DNA of 64,000 nt from Neostapfia colusana (GCA_030760725.1 JASWHV010000011.1:19741501-19805500), one strand, 5' to 3'; shown: positions 42,897 through 54,808, numbered from the stretch's first letter. Translations and numbers: made by a program. Notes: generated by a model from the sequence alone, not told the origin.

Positions 42897-45586
42897 TGAA
42901 ATCCCAAAACTCTAGCAAGTGGAGCTACAAGTCACACCGAGAAAACGAGAGGGAATTTAATCTTTTGAATTTAATGGTGTGAGCTCCAAGTCTAAACTTG
43001 AACTTGCAAAAGTTCCCGAACACAAAGATCTAAAGCTATCATTTGGTTCTCCACACATCGAATAATAGCCCGGCAAATTTTCAGAGCACTTGAAAAGGAT
43101 TTCCTATTTGTTGGAATTTAAACGGAAGAAAATTCGAATTTAAATTTAAATCTCAGTTTCAAATTCTGACTTCACCATAATCCAAATTTGAGTGCACCAT
43201 TGTGTTCCTCATATTTCTTTTGGCCTGTCCTCCAAATTTTACCAAATTTGGAGCTCGTTTGCTATTTTAAAAAGGAATTGGGGATAAGAGGGAGAGGTGG
43301 ACCCCACATGTCATACACACACTGAAATGAACCGCCTCTCCTCTGTTTCCTCGGTTGAGCGCACGACAGCAGCCGACTTCGACCGATCACCGCAGGTGCC
43401 ACCTCCTGATTTCCTCATGGTCACTCGTCCTGATCAACACCACGAGTGCCACAACCCTTTTTCGCTTTCTCCCCGATCGAGCTCGTTCTCGTGGTTCCTC
43501 CCGCACGCAGAAAACAGCCGCTCTTCTTCCCCCCATCGCACAGCAAGCACCGGAGCTCGATTGCTCGAGCCCCCAACAGCAAAGAGCTGCGCCCATGGGT
43601 GCTCTAGCCGGCAAGCAACTTTCCCCCACGGCCCCGAGCTTGTTAGCACCGGAAATCAGCAAAGAATCTGCAGCTCTCGGGTAAAAGCTGAAGAACCGAA
43701 CTGATCACCGTGGGCAGCCCACACCAGCAGTGATCTCGCCCAATCAAGCCACCCCATAGGTGCACCTACAAGCCTAGTTTCTCACCTCCAAAACTCAGCC
43801 CAAGCCATTGATCACAGAGGGAGAATTTTAAGTTTTTCTCCCGGGCGGCCGAAACTGACCTTGAGGTAAGGAATTGCAAAATTTGTCCTCAATTCGTGTT
43901 GGTTGTGTTTCAAACTCCGCACACAAGTTATTAACTGCCTAGCACACCTCCTCCATCGATTTTAGACCAAGAAATTGAGTGTGGAGCGAGGAATTCGAGT
44001 TCTTTTTGAGGGTATACCACTGAACCATGTCAGGTGCACGGTGCCGATAGGTTTGGAGCTCTCCCCGGCCTGTTTAGACCTCATGTCGGTCTTCTCCATG
44101 ATTCCCTGGAGCTTTAGATCTCAAGAACCGACCATTTGGTGGAGAAATCACCATGCGCGACCTCGCCGGAGCCCTAGGGTTTGCTGTTGCCGGTGCGCCC
44201 CATTTTCTGGCGAGTTTCAGCCGCCATCGACCTCACCAATGAGTTCAGCATGGGGGAAAATGGGGGGGGTGGCCAGCAGGGGGTCCAGAGGGGGCCGCAA
44301 AGGTCATTTCCGGCGACCTCGCCAGAGGGAGCCGCCACTGCTCTGTTTGGCGCGTGGCTGGAGGTTTGGGATGCCGAGTGGGACCCACTGTCAGCATTTA
44401 AACATTTTCCAGATTTTTCCCCATTTCAGTTCAAACTTTGGAGAGCCATAACTTTCTGTTGGAGTGTCCAAAAATTGTAAAACAAATTTTTTTGGATACC
44501 TCTCAAAGAGTACTATCCACGGGTGCAGCCCAATATTTATGAAAATTCCTGGATTTGGCTCATTAATTCATTTAACTAAAATGGTGTACGAACTTTTACA
44601 GGAGTTCTGTTAATTGGAAAATTCCCACATTTGGGCAGGACATTCTTCCAATAATCCTTGAACTCCAGTAAAATTTTCAGAGGCATTGGACTCCATTTGC
44701 TTGGCCAAATGTTGTTTGAATCCTCTATGTCTCTGAAAAATGGGAAAATGAACAGAGACATTTTCTGACTTTTAACCAAGTTTGGAAAATTCATATCTCT
44801 GTGTAGGAAGCTCCAAAAATGGTGAAACCAAGTCCTATGGACTCATGAGACTCTAAATTTTCTGAAAAACCAAATTTGGAGCATGACAAGACACTATAAT
44901 TGCCATAGGATTTCAGAGAAGCCAAATAGTAAGAAAATTCCCTAGGGGACATCTTCCATCAACTTTGTCTGAAATTTCGCAAGTCATACCTCTGTAAGAT
45001 ATATGGTCCACTGTAAAAATTTCAGAGCAAATTGAGACCATCTTCTCCAGTTTTCTGCTGGTCCTTTCCACTACCTTTCTTATGTCCATTAGATATAACT
45101 CTTTGAATTTTACTCCAACCAACATCTACTGCCAGCTAAAGTTCTCTGTTTTTGTCCATAACAGAGATTCTTACTCACCTTATAGTTGGTATAAACCATC
45201 CTTAGTTCCTAAAACACATTTGTTTTATAATTCAGTTACTTGTATTAAAAACTGTGCATATTCATATCGGTAGGAAATACGACAAAGGAGGTCGACGGGC
45301 AACTTGACTCGGAGCAGCAAGTTGAAGCTTAACTCATCGCCAAGATACTGACTATAAAGTAGAACTAAACCTGCATCAACATAAGGCAAGCCCCGGTTTA
45401 CATTTAACAGCTTTTAGTTACATTTTACTTTGTATCACTTTTATGGGTCTAGTATGTATTGTGCATTAGGTCAAGGTGATTGATACTCCAAATGCATGAC
45501 CCAGAAACCCTTGGAGTTAAAGGGTAGAATAGGTTACCTTCGTGTAGCTTCGGCTAGGCTTAAGTTGTATAGGATCTGGTACAAGT

Positions 45587-45607
45587 CGGGTAGTTGGAAG
45601 CTACTCG
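45587..45607 (+). other. CGGGTAG/CTACTCG hairpin of G4
   Basis: A 7-nt stem with one G-U pair on the sense strand and a 7-nt loop TTGGAAG, about 1.2 kb from the LTR end. Confidence 0.5.
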
Positions 45608-46062
45608 CGAGTTTAGGATGTTGGTTCAGCGGGGTATGATTCTAGAAAATGAAAGTTCTGGAATAGAAAATGAGACCGGGAAGAGAGTAGGAGCAGCAGG
45701 ACGTTGGGCCTGTGTGGCTGTAGCTCTGTTTGTGTCGGTTAAGGACCGATGCATATGCCGCCCTGCTGAGCAAGTTTGAACAGTACCGGATGCATATCGG
45801 ATATATGGGACCCGATAAACTGATGTAACTGGGGTACTCTCGTGTCAAAACATATACGGCCGTCCTTTGGGGGTTGGTGTCAGAGGTGTAAACCCGCTAG
45901 CGGAGCAACTTCGACGTGTTCCGTGTAGTGGCCCTTCTGATGGGTCGGCGGAACTGGTTCGGCATTGGAGTGACGGGTGAAAGGTTGCTGCATACAACGT
46001 AAGAAAGAGCTCGCGTGAGTCTTTCGAGGCGGGTGTATGTGTCGTGTATTCCGGGTGTGTCC

Positions 46063-46074
46063 TGATTGCAATCA
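46063..46074 (+). other. 12-nt palindrome of G4 U5 (TGATTGCAATCA)
   Basis: Followed by CCGTC (the GACGG of G1-G3 read on the other strand), about 742 nt from the LTR end. Confidence 0.65.
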
Positions 46075-46250
46075 CCGTCCCTCGCGGTTATATGAGTACG
46101 ACTTGTTCACTGAGTTGTGACGTAGTAATAAATTCCAGATAAAGTGTGATGAATCATTGCTGATATAAAGTTCTTAAATTCATTGTATTGCCAACCATGT
46201 ATGCTGTAGTTGTAGAGCTCATTAAGTTTATTTTCCTCTTTGGGCATCAC

Positions 46251-46297
46251 CACATCGGAGGAAAGCTTTTCTTGTTTGATTGTGGACATCCGATGTG
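46251..46297 (+). other. Invariant-loop hairpin of G4
   Basis: CACATCGGA (46251-46259) pairs perfectly with TCCGATGTG (46289-46297). The loop carries CTTGTTTGATTGTGG, the complement of the loop in G1-G3. About 519 nt from the LTR end. Confidence 0.7.
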
Positions 46298-46748
46298 AGG
46301 GCTGCCTAAGGCATAATAATCCGCTGCTATAAACCTGAAAGTAAGGATCAACATTTAGGCGTGTTTTTATTGCATCATACCTTTTCATATGTTAGTAATC
46401 CCTGCACGTAGAGTTCCATGTTTAGGAGTGTCGGTTAAGTCTTGCTGAGCCATTGTGCTCACGGTTGCATTATTAGTGTTTTGCAGGTTATAAAATTTGC
46501 TATGAAGATGGTCGTTCGGTGAGCCATCAGAGACTCACCGGAAACCCTGCCTCTGCACTCATCTTTGTGGAAGCTAGTAAGAAGCGTCCGCGGGCTGGAC
46601 GTCTTCTCCTTTGCTTAGTTAGGACCGAGAGTAAGTGTGTATGTATAGTCCGCTGCGTGTACCCTCGTGGTACATTATTTTGTAAAAGACACTATGTTGA
46701 TAAATAAAAGACTTTATACGTTTATGGTTCTTTTCGTGTATGCTGTTG

Positions 46749-46769
46749 GGTGCCGTATCGCACGGCACC
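46749..46769 (+). other. U5-end hairpin of G4
   Basis: GGTGCCG pairs with CGGCACC, with an eighth T-A pair; about 47 nt from the LTR end. Confidence 0.6.
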
Positions 46770-46816
46770 ACCCAATGTGTATCCTGGAGTGTGGATACCG
46801 GAAGGGGTTCCCCACA

Positions 46817-47757
46817 CCCACATTTGGATTAGCATCCATGCCAAAATTCAGATTATTTGAGTATGGTTTGCTATGCATTTGGAGCAATGGAAGGAGAAAG
46901 ATTCAAATTCAAATTCAAGAGAAAAATACAGTTCAAATTCGACACCAGAATGTAATCCATATGAATTCCAAAAGAAATCAAACCATTACTTTGAGGTGAA
47001 GCAAAGCTTTAAATTTGGAGGAGGAAAGGAAAATATCAGCTGAAATTAGGTGAGGTGGAAAGCAAAGCCTCAAACCGCCTCTGTTTTCCTTCGGTCGATC
47101 ACCGAGCGAGCACCAGCTCCCGGCGCTGAACCCCGCCCGATGAATCCGGGCACCACCTCCTGCTGCATCGGTCGCTTGATCACTCTAACACGCCACAGCA
47201 CAGAACTGAAGTTCTCCTTCGCTTCTCTTGCTCGCTCGCAGCTCTCTACGTTCTATCCCACGAAAACAACTCAACACTGACACTTTGCTGTTCTCGACTG
47301 CACCACACGGCTGAGCACCGATTGATCGCGTGCCCAACATAGAAAATTATTGTCACGACGTGCCCTAGCTTCTACTGTCTCCAGTCCAGAGTTCCCTGCT
47401 CAGTGATGCTCGCAAAGTAAGGATTGGCGCCACTACTCTGAGGTGAACCCGGCGGACACGCTTCGGCTCACCGTCGCCTGTGCGCTACAAGTCGCCTCTC
47501 CTCCACCTTCGTACACAAAAGAGGTGCTCTTGCATGCCTAGATTGTGTAGCCAAAAGCCGTTTAGCGATTGACCCAGTATGTAGCTCGAATTCCATAGTT
47601 TACCGAACCCTAGTTCATCCGAACCGAGCTAGGTCTAAAACCGGATTCTGATTTCCAACTAGCGGTCAAACGGGTTAGCAAGAAGATTCCTCACGTCCTA
47701 GCAGCCCTCCTCGAAGCAGAAGCAATGAAAACCGTCAAGAATCGGCTATGTTATGGC
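46817..47757 (+). repeat. G5: probable fragment of a related long LTR, host of G4 and of the CACTA element
   Basis: No ORF of note. The stretch 47050-47170 (AAACCGCCTCTG, CGGTCGATCACCG, ACCTCCTGC) resembles 43330-43420 of the G4 LTR, so it is probably a diverged plus-oriented LTR of the same group. Its start lies left of G4 and its continuation right of the window. A noncoding host sequence cannot be excluded. Confidence 0.45.
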
Positions 47758-47775
47758 CACTATACAACAAGCTCC
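47758..47775. repeat. CACTA terminal inverted repeat, left end
   Basis: CACTATACAACAAGCTCC. The partner TIR is not in the window. Confidence 0.65.
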
Positions 47776-47859
47776 ATCTCAGACGGCTCTAAACGTATTA
47801 TCACACACGGTTTTCAAAACAGCCTGAAACGAAGCGCCTATGATAATCAGCAATTTTCA

Positions 47860-48590
47860 CAGGAGGAAACTTAAACCGCCTATGAAAAAGGTTATCACAG
47901 GTGGTTCTATACCTGCGACTAGCCGCCTATGAAGACTCTTTATCACAAGCAGTTTGTAACGTAAGAGTATCCTCCTGTGATAACTCCATTATTGCAGGTG
48001 GTTCAATACCTACGACTAGCCGCCTGTGAAGAATGTTTATCACAGGCGGTATGTAACGTAATATTATCCGCCTATGTAACTCCATTACCGCAGGCGGTTC
48101 TTTACCTACAACTAGCCGCAAGTGAAGAATCTTTATCACAGGTGGTTTGTAACGTACGACTATCCGCCTGTGTAACTCTATTATCGCAGGCAGTTCTTTA
48201 CCTACAACTAGCCGCCTGTGAAGAATGTTTATCACAGGAGGTTTGTAATGTAAAGAGTATCCACCTGTGTAACTCTATTATCGCAGGCGGTTCTTTACCT
48301 ATGACTAGCCGCTTGTGAAGAATCTTTATCACAGACGGTTCGTAACGTAAGAGTAGTATCCGCCTGTGTAACTCTATTGTCGCAGGCGGTTCTTTACCTA
48401 CGACTAGTTGCCTGTGAAGAATCTTTACCACAAGCGGTTTGTAATGTAAGATTGTCTTCCTGTGTAACTCTATTATCACAGGCGGTTCTTTACCTAAGAC
48501 TAGCCACCTGTGAAGAATTATTATCACAAGCGGTTTGTAACGTAAGATTATCCTCTTGTGTAACCCTATTATCGCAGGTGGTTTTTTAGG
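47860..48590. repeat. Subterminal repeat array of the CACTA element (7 units, ~96 bp)
   Basis: Starts of the ACTAGCCGCC motif fall near 47918, 48013, 48110, 48207, 48303, 48401 and 48497, spaced 95-98 bp. Each unit holds oppositely oriented GGCGG and CCGCC boxes (CAGGCGGTT, CCGCCTGTGA). In En/Spm such boxes bind the element's TNPA-type protein. The protein-like frames here are artefacts of the repeat. Confidence 0.8.
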
Positions 48591-48989
48591 TACTACATGC
48601 TGTTATTCTAGGTCAATTTTATATGCACATTAACACACAGTAGAAACAATATATTTTGACAAACATCATCGACACAATATCACCAAAAAGTCATCTCATA
48701 TACATATATGTAAGTACAATACATCTCAATTCATATACCAAATTGATCAGTATACTAGCAAAGTTCTGGCACATCAGCTATTACACCTTCGTTATCGAAG
48801 AACTGCCCTTTTCGGTGGAAAATTTCGTGACACATGAAGGTTTCATATCTCTAGAAACCGGCCATTCTTCGTCCACATTCTTCGTGTGCTGCAATGAAAC
48901 ACATAACAAGGTTTAAAATGTGTTGGTGACAACGATAACATAATAATATTAAAATATGCTAGATACAATGAAAATGAAACTCAAAAGTA
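48591..48989. other. CACTA internal noncoding stretch
   Basis: AT-rich, with no gene seen. It lies downstream of the minus-strand Ulp1 fragment and is probably the 3' untranslated part. Confidence 0.4.
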
Positions 48990-49009
48990 AGAAAATTACA
49001 ATATTGACA

Positions 49010-50307
49010 TTAAGCATAACTTACATCCTCACGATTCACTCTATATTTGCAGACGGTCCGAAGATGCTCACATATATAATACCCGCATAAGACGCTCCCA
49101 GAAGGCTGATTGGGACAAGGATAATATGTTGATATATGCAATGCATCCTTATTAGCAGGTATTTGACCGCCAAGTTTTTTCGCGTAAAAGCGCCAAGCGC
49201 TGTCATACAAGGAATGTCGTATAAGAGTTGCCAACATATATATATATATACGTGTATATTAAAAGTATCGAATAACCGTACTTTCTCAAAATGTCAAGGA
49301 AATCTTTGTAAGTATCTTGTGAGTAATCGGATGAGTCCAAGACCTTTGCCAAACCCTGCATTGGCTTGATGAAGATCATTATGTAGTGTTTACTGCACAC
49401 GTACAAACACATGTGTTAAGTTAAAAATTAGCAATAATTGTTATTTCCATGCCATGTGTCAAATTTACTCGAAGTGGTACAAAGCCTTTACAAGGTCCTT
49501 GCCATCTCTGACAAAGTTAAACATGGCATGTCCTATGTAGGCTGCAATCTTTGTCTATTTATCCGTCTTTTGGCTTTTGATTGATTTTTCAAATTGATTT
49601 TTTGTCATGGGCTTGTACTGTTTTGAGTCCCGTTGCACCTAAAAGAAAAATTCGACTTGCAATCACTGTAGGGTCAAGGATACCTGTCTTGGACTTCAGC
49701 TTTTCATTATCCATGTATTGCATCCTATTGAATAAGTACAGAATTGTTATAGTCTCATGACATGTGTATGCGTGTAGTAAGAAAATAAAATACGAAATAT
49801 TAGAGGCACTTACAAGCACCAGACGAGGAGCAGGTTGATTTCGAGCATGCCTCAATAGAAAAGGCTCTGTATATCTTCGAAGAGAAGGGCTCGTTTATCT
49901 TCACCAACGCTCTAGAATGCTTCTTTTTGCACTCGAAATGTGACGTAACAAATGTCCTATTTTGTGCTGGCAGTGATGTACCACTCGTGCATTCTTCTGA
50001 ACGGGAAATGTTGTTTGCTAAGATGTGCTGATGTCATGAACGGCTTCCCATTCTCATATTCAGAAGGAACGTCCTAAATCTTGTATACCGGAACTTCTGG
50101 TTTAACAAAAGCCATCTCCCGAGTATATTTCACACCGTCTTCTTCCCACTCCTCAATATTTTCTAATGTTGGCTCATGTGAAGCACGAGATGCATAAGAT
50201 TTTGTAATACTTTTCTTCATTTTTTCCAAATAGTCTGACACTTCTTTAGAAGGTTCCTTATTTTTGTATGAGCTAACTTTCACAGGCACTGACCGAGGAG
50301 TAGTCAT
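49010..50307 (-). pseudogene. CACTA ORF, Ulp1-like cysteine peptidase (C48) part, degenerate
   Basis: The fragment at 49010-49237 contains QPSGSVLCGYYICEHLR, the Q...G..LCGYY(V/I)C signature around the catalytic Cys that Ulp1-type proteins of grass CACTA elements carry. Upstream on the minus strand, fragments at about 49589-49855 (YMDNEKLKSKTGILDP) and 49900-50307 (EYENGKPFMT, FRRMHEWYITAS) match the usual order of this ORF. They are separated by stops and shifts, and possibly by introns. Ulp1 peptidases cleave SUMO conjugates; their role in CACTA elements is unknown. The His and Asp of the triad were not located. Confidence 0.65.
49235..49251. repeat. (AT)n microsatellite inside the CACTA body
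   Basis: About eight AT units followed by an AT-rich tail; an ordinary simple repeat. Confidence 0.8.
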
Positions 50308-50960
50308 CGGAAGTTGGACATTGGCCTGTCATTGAACCAGTTGTTCAACTGATTGCTCTTTACTACCGGCAGCTTGCTCTTGTACGAATTCAAGCTGTTC
50401 TTCAACTGGTTGCTCTTGGTTATCTTTACTAGCAAGGTTACTATCATCCTTGCTGGGACATAGCGGGAGTAGATCTTCCTGGACTTTCAGCGAAGAAGAC
50501 GGGGCTGCAGTCTTTTAAGATGCAACGGGGCTAGACCTCGGCTCATCTTTTAACAACACGATATCACATCAGTGGCCATGGATTAACTGGTTGACAGCCT
50601 GCCCAAGAGTCGTGTTCCCCATAGGTGTGATGTGCTCTATTTCATAATAATTATCAATGATCTGAAGAACTTGCACCACGGCATAATACAACGGAAGTGG
50701 ATTGCCGTTGAAGACAAGGTTCGGCTTTGCCATAGCAGTGGCAACCTATTTCGTTTTGTTCCCTGCTCTGCCGATCAGGACAAGAAGACAACAAGATGTG
50801 TCCTTAACAATATCATCGACAGGGAACTTATGGGTTGACCCTTAGCCTGGCACAGAACCTACGCTGCTAGGGTAGGAAGTTGGAGATATCAAATGCTCCA
50901 TTGCCACGGGAACCATTGCTCTATTATGTGGCATTAATTGTCCTGATTTTATAAATTCAT
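50308..50960. other. CACTA internal stretch without a recognisable frame
   Basis: Lies between the two coding fragments. I saw no conserved protein on either strand; it is probably degenerate ORF or intron. Confidence 0.4.
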
Positions 50961-51442
50961 CTATTCTTTCTTCACAGATGTCTTGACCTTTTGATCAATC
51001 ATATCTTTAATTGTCTTCTTGAACTTGTCACGTATTCTATATAACTCTTTATCGTTCGAGAAACCATCTCTCCAAGACATCTGAGAAGAGATTGCTCGAA
51101 CCCATCCACCATGTTCAGGGTTGCTTAGGATAGCGATAAGTTGGTCATTCTCCCTCTTCGGCTTGAAGAGACCCTTCTGTTGCTTTTCAATTACTTCTTT
51201 TATTTTTTGCTCTACTTGGTTCACAGAGTCGGGCTTTTCAAGTTTTCCCTCGCTGATCAAACCTGACCGAGCTAAGACCCACCACTTAGTTTTCTCATCG
51301 CAGCCTTGTAGCAGGTAAGATTGCCCTTACTGACAGTTTCCTCAAATATTTTATTCCATTTCTCAACTTTGGGGGCATATCCGGCAGACCCCAAGTGATG
51401 ATGGTATTTGTTCTTTTTGGCAAGCTCTTAGGGCTTTAGACT
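50961..51442 (-). pseudogene. CACTA ORF, Transposase_24 (Ptta/En/Spm)-like part, frameshifted and cut by G6
   Basis: Residues such as KNKYHHHLGSAGYAPKVEKW (51442 to about 51380), then WWVLARSGLISEGKLEKPD, and LIAILSNPEHGGWVRAISSQ with SWRDGF (50961-51260) follow the plant Transposase_24 pattern. A one-base shift lies near 51320 between the first two parts. The 5' part of the ORF lies beyond G6, right of the window. Confidence 0.7.
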
Positions 51443-51497
51443 TGTCACACCCGGTTTCTCCGAAGAACAACCGAGTGAATGTCAAATGTATGCCAGG
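51443..51497 (-). repeat. G6 LTR, first 55 bp (TGTCACACCCGG...), before the copia insertion
   Basis: Begins TGTCACACCCGG directly at the end of readable CACTA coding sequence. It continues at 61191, as shown by the CCAGG duplication of C1. Confidence 0.65.
51493..51497. repeat. Target site duplication of C1 (CCAGG), left copy
   Basis: CCAGG is repeated exactly at 61186-61190. Confidence 0.95.
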
Positions 51498-53118
51498 TGT
51501 AGGATCGAAGAGCACGTGAAAAGCTACCAGAGGGGGGTGAATGGTAGATTAAAACTTTTCGCAGCGGAAACAACAAAACCCCCTCAGCAAAAATCAATCA
51601 GTTAAACAAACCGTGTGTGCAAGTGTTTTCAAACGTGTTCAACCGTGACAAATCAAGTAGAGAGATAGAGAATCAAGTCACAGATCTAATTCAACAAGAA
51701 TAACTTGAAAACACGAAGTAAAACTTGAGATACGATCAAAACATTAAACGAAGATCAATCTGTTCTACCCGATATAAAACAGAGCTGCAACGCTGCAAAG
51801 AAACTCGTGTATCTGAAAAACTACAGATCCGAAGCTCGTGAAAATTTCACAGATGATAGATAATTGAGTTGTGAAGAAAACCCAAAAAGAATCACGTCAA
51901 TCGGATCTGTAAAACTCGAGTTATGAACGAAACACCGAAGCAACGTCGGTCTGTCCAGAAACTCGGCGAGAAAGACTTGACGAAAAACAAGTCGGACGAA
52001 CAAGGCACAAAAGCTCCTCGAAACTATGAAATTTATTCAATAGAAACACAAGAGGAACAGCCCAAAGTCGTGCACCACGAGCTCTGGCCTCCCTTGCTTA
52101 TATAACCAGCTCTATGACAATCCAATTCAAACTAGGACTCCTACTCCTACTTGGATTAAAACTGTAACTTTCCAATACTGCTCAAGACTCTTCTATATGT
52201 AGATAGATGCAATCTTAAGACTTCCAAAGATCTTAGGAACGTCCCAAATATTCCTAAAACAACTCAAATTCGTGACCCACACGAAATCCTATCATAACCA
52301 ACTCAAAACATTCCATATTTGAGTCAAACACGACTCAGCCGCAGCCTGAGTCCATAACCTAGTCGGTTGGACCTTTCCGACCAATTCTTTACGTCCACTT
52401 ATCTTCATCACGCCTTGGAACAATGTTGCCACGTCCATGCACTCCTTGCACACGTGCAAACACCTTCCAACGACGTACACGCAACCTTCATATGCACTGC
52501 CCTTGATCCAAACATGCTGCGCGACCTCCCGATCAACTCAACCACAGCTCCTCCCGAACTTGGTTGTTGGAACCTCATCTCCTCCCTGAGACTAGTCCAA
52601 GGATCCCGTCACCAGCCATGTCTTGAACTCAAGCAACACCTGCACATGAACAAACAACCAATTCTTCCGAGCACAAGTCCTCGACTTGAGTCATGTTAGT
52701 TCGAAAATCACAACACCTTACATGAGCACGTCACATAAGCATGTTGCAAACCATATCAAATGATAACAGCCATAACCACCAAAACACACCAAAAACTTAG
52801 CAAATTCATACTAAGCAAACCTTCCCATAAAGCAAGTTTGAAACATTGCGACTTAAAAGCAGAAACAAGACGCTGCAGTTCTACGAGTTGAACTTCACGG
52901 GAGCTCCCTAAAAACAAGCTCCGGACCTCACAGAAGGTCTTCGGATCTTGCAGGAGCTCTCCGGACCTTGCATCGGATCTTGCCAACACTTGGTGGACCT
53001 AACAAAGAACTTGTCGGACCTTGCCACAGAAGAATGTTTTGGCAATATTCAAAACTTTGAATGTTAATGCTAACTTTTATCCTAATTGCCAATGTATTCA
53101 GCACACATAGGTCTCACA
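51498..53118 (-). repeat. C1 3' LTR
   Basis: TGTAGGATCG ... GGTCTCACA on the plus strand. Repeated CGGAC/GGACC words near 52915-53025 may correspond to the short palindromes reported in Sirevirus LTRs. No gene. Confidence 0.93.
52097..52104 (-). promoter_or_regulatory. TATA box in the C1 3' LTR (TATATAAG)
   Basis: TATATAAG on the element strand, identical to 60162-60169 in the 5' LTR. Confidence 0.6.
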
Positions 53119-54058
53119 ATCTCCCCCTTGATGAATGCATTGGCAACACCAATTAAAATCCGAACATTGGCTTATGAAAAGTTTTGAAAAGCTTTGAAAA
53201 CTCATTTCTCCCCCTTTATTAATTTCTCCCCATTTTTTAAAATCAGAGAAGGAAGAAAGTGTATAACATATGCAAAGTGTAAAAAAATCTCTCCTTATAC
53301 ATATTTCTCCCCCTTTGACAATGTATTCAGCAAGGTTCAAAAGAGAAATTTTTAAATGTTATGAGCATATTATAACATAGACATACAAAACAAAGCTCAT
53401 CCAAGTCATACTATCAGGTTACTTACACTATCACATCAATGAGATACATAAAGTAGTGTAAGCCATGCTAGAGATCAAATGTATTTTTCAGTTTAAGCAA
53501 GTCATGATCTCCCTTACTCAACTATTTCAAAACCTGAAAACATGACACTTGTTGCTGCATTTTTATTATTCATAATCATTTAAGGCACAAAGTTGATCAT
53601 ATGATATTTGCAAGAGATTATATGCCACATCAGAAGCTTAAGGACATGGTTTTAGTCATACATAATTCCTTCCAAGTTCATATCTTAGTACAATGATAAG
53701 CAATCTCAAAAGAAGAAGTGCGATGCATGCATATTCTCTTGATCTTTTCTCAATTTTTTATTTGAAAACTCAACATGTGAGCTGATCACTTGATTAATTT
53801 TTTTATGATTAAAAGCACTTGTGAGCACGCAACAAGTTCAAAATAGAAGGAAAGTTCGATCATGACCAGATTTAGTGTAAGTAATTATTCCAATTACTAG
53901 TCATGGCAAAAACTACAAAATGTATAACCTGAGTAATGTAGTAAGAACTTTCAGCCTGTAAAAGGAATCACAAAGTCATATATGTATGAAATACTATGCT
54001 CATATTATTTTAGTTTCAGATTCACACATAGACTTTCAAAGTTTCAAAAAACTCCCCC
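53119..54058 (-). other. C1 3' untranslated region with repeated PPT-like motifs
   Basis: No ORF, and no envelope-like gene. On the element strand, AAAGGGGGAGAAAT-like motifs occur at 53303-53318, 53221-53238 (AAAATGGGGAGAAATT), 53204-53220 and 53119-53129. The last abuts the LTR and is the likely true PPT. A related one (54050-54065) overlaps the pol stop codon. Confidence 0.8.
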
Positions 54059-54808
54059 TCAATTTAAGACATGAGGATGCATAACCCCTATTTCACTACG
54101 AATGATACAAAAACGAGTGAAATCCAAAGGTTTTATAAAAATATCATCCAATTGTTGTTCGGTATCGACATGGTGAAGCACAATGTTTCCTTTTTCAACA
54201 TTATCACGAAGAAAGTGATACCTAATGTCAATGTGCTTAGTTCTAGAGTGTTTCACGGGATTTTTAGCAATATAAATTGCACTAGTGTTATCACAAAACA
54301 GTGGAACACTATCTAAATCAACCCCATAGTCCTTAAGTGTTTGAACAATCCAAAGAATTTGTGAGCAAGCGCTAGCCACAGCTACATATTCAGATTCGGC
54401 GGTGGATTGTGCAACTGAACTTTGTTTTCTAGAGGACCAAGCAACAAGTGAATTACCAAGAAAATGACAAGCACCCGAAGTACTTTTCCTATCAATCCTA
54501 CAACCCCCAAAATCAGCATCCGAAAAAGCTTTCAAAGAAACAGTTGAGGAAGAAGGAAGAAAAATGCCAAATTCTTGAGTTCCATGTAGGTACCTAAGAA
54601 TCCTTTTGATGGCTTGGCGATGTGAAGCACGTGGAGAAGCTTGAAAACGTGCACAAAGACATACGCTGAATTGTATGTCCGGTCTTGACGCCGTGAGATA
54701 CAAAAGTGATCCAATCATACTTCTGTATTCTTTTTTATCGACCGGGTCACCATCTTCGTCAAGTTCAAGTGTTGTTGCTGTTCCCATTGGTGTCCGAAGA
54801 GCTTGCAT
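54059..54808 (-). pseudogene. C1 RT C-terminus and RNase H
   Basis: Contains YRSMIGSLLYLTASRPDIQF, AFSDADFGG and the ESEYVA and H-x-DIRYHF motifs typical of copia RNase H. It ends naturally at 54059. It is out of frame with the preceding RT because of an indel near 54800. Confidence 0.9.

Larger units (their letters stand above)
40743..46816 (+). mobile_element. G4: 3' half of a plus-strand Ty3/gypsy chromovirus, interrupted by G2
   Basis: It starts mid-pol at the G2 insertion (the first five bases, ATGAA, are the expected G2 target duplication). It runs through RNase H, integrase and chromodomain, palindrome, PPT and a 3' LTR of about 3.9 kb. Its 5' half must lie left of the window. Confidence 0.9.
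42897..46816 (+). repeat. G4 3' LTR (~3.9 kb; right end approximate)
   Basis: Starts TGAAATCCC after the PPT. The right end is placed at ...CCCCACA by analogy with the TG...CA ends of G2 and G3 and could be a few bases off. It contains the invariant-loop hairpin, palindrome and U5 hairpin in the same order as G1-G3, but on the plus strand. ORF-like frames at about 43297-44480 show no known protein. No gene. Confidence 0.82.
47758..51442 (-). mobile_element. D1: CACTA (En/Spm) DNA transposon, left end and part of the body
   Basis: Starts CACTATACAA, the CACTA terminal signature. Subterminal repeats follow, then minus-strand fragments of the typical second ORF (Ulp1-like peptidase and Transposase_24-like parts). 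It is interrupted by G6 at 51443. The other end is outside the window, so the 3-bp target duplication (candidate GGC at 47755-47757) cannot be confirmed. Confidence 0.75.

Noticed and set aside
43297..44480. Plus-strand ORFs of 135 and 158 aa
   Set aside because: They are inside the G4 LTR, with no recognisable domain. Related sequence in the G5 fragment is not open in the same frame.
46817..47757. Host gene promoter or first exon
   Set aside because: Similarity to the G4 LTR (47050-47170) makes an LTR remnant the simpler reading. No splice or coding signal is convincing, but it is not fully excluded.
47927..48589. Repetitive protein-like frames on both strands
   Set aside because: They are produced by the ~96-bp CACTA subterminal repeat reading through in several frames.
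47860..48590. Possible CRISPR-like array
   Set aside because: Plant nuclear context, diverged units without spacers and internal inverted boxes; it belongs to a CACTA end.
53119..54058. Envelope-like ORF of a Sirevirus
   Set aside because: No frame longer than about 80 codons and no membrane segment; the stretch is untranslated.
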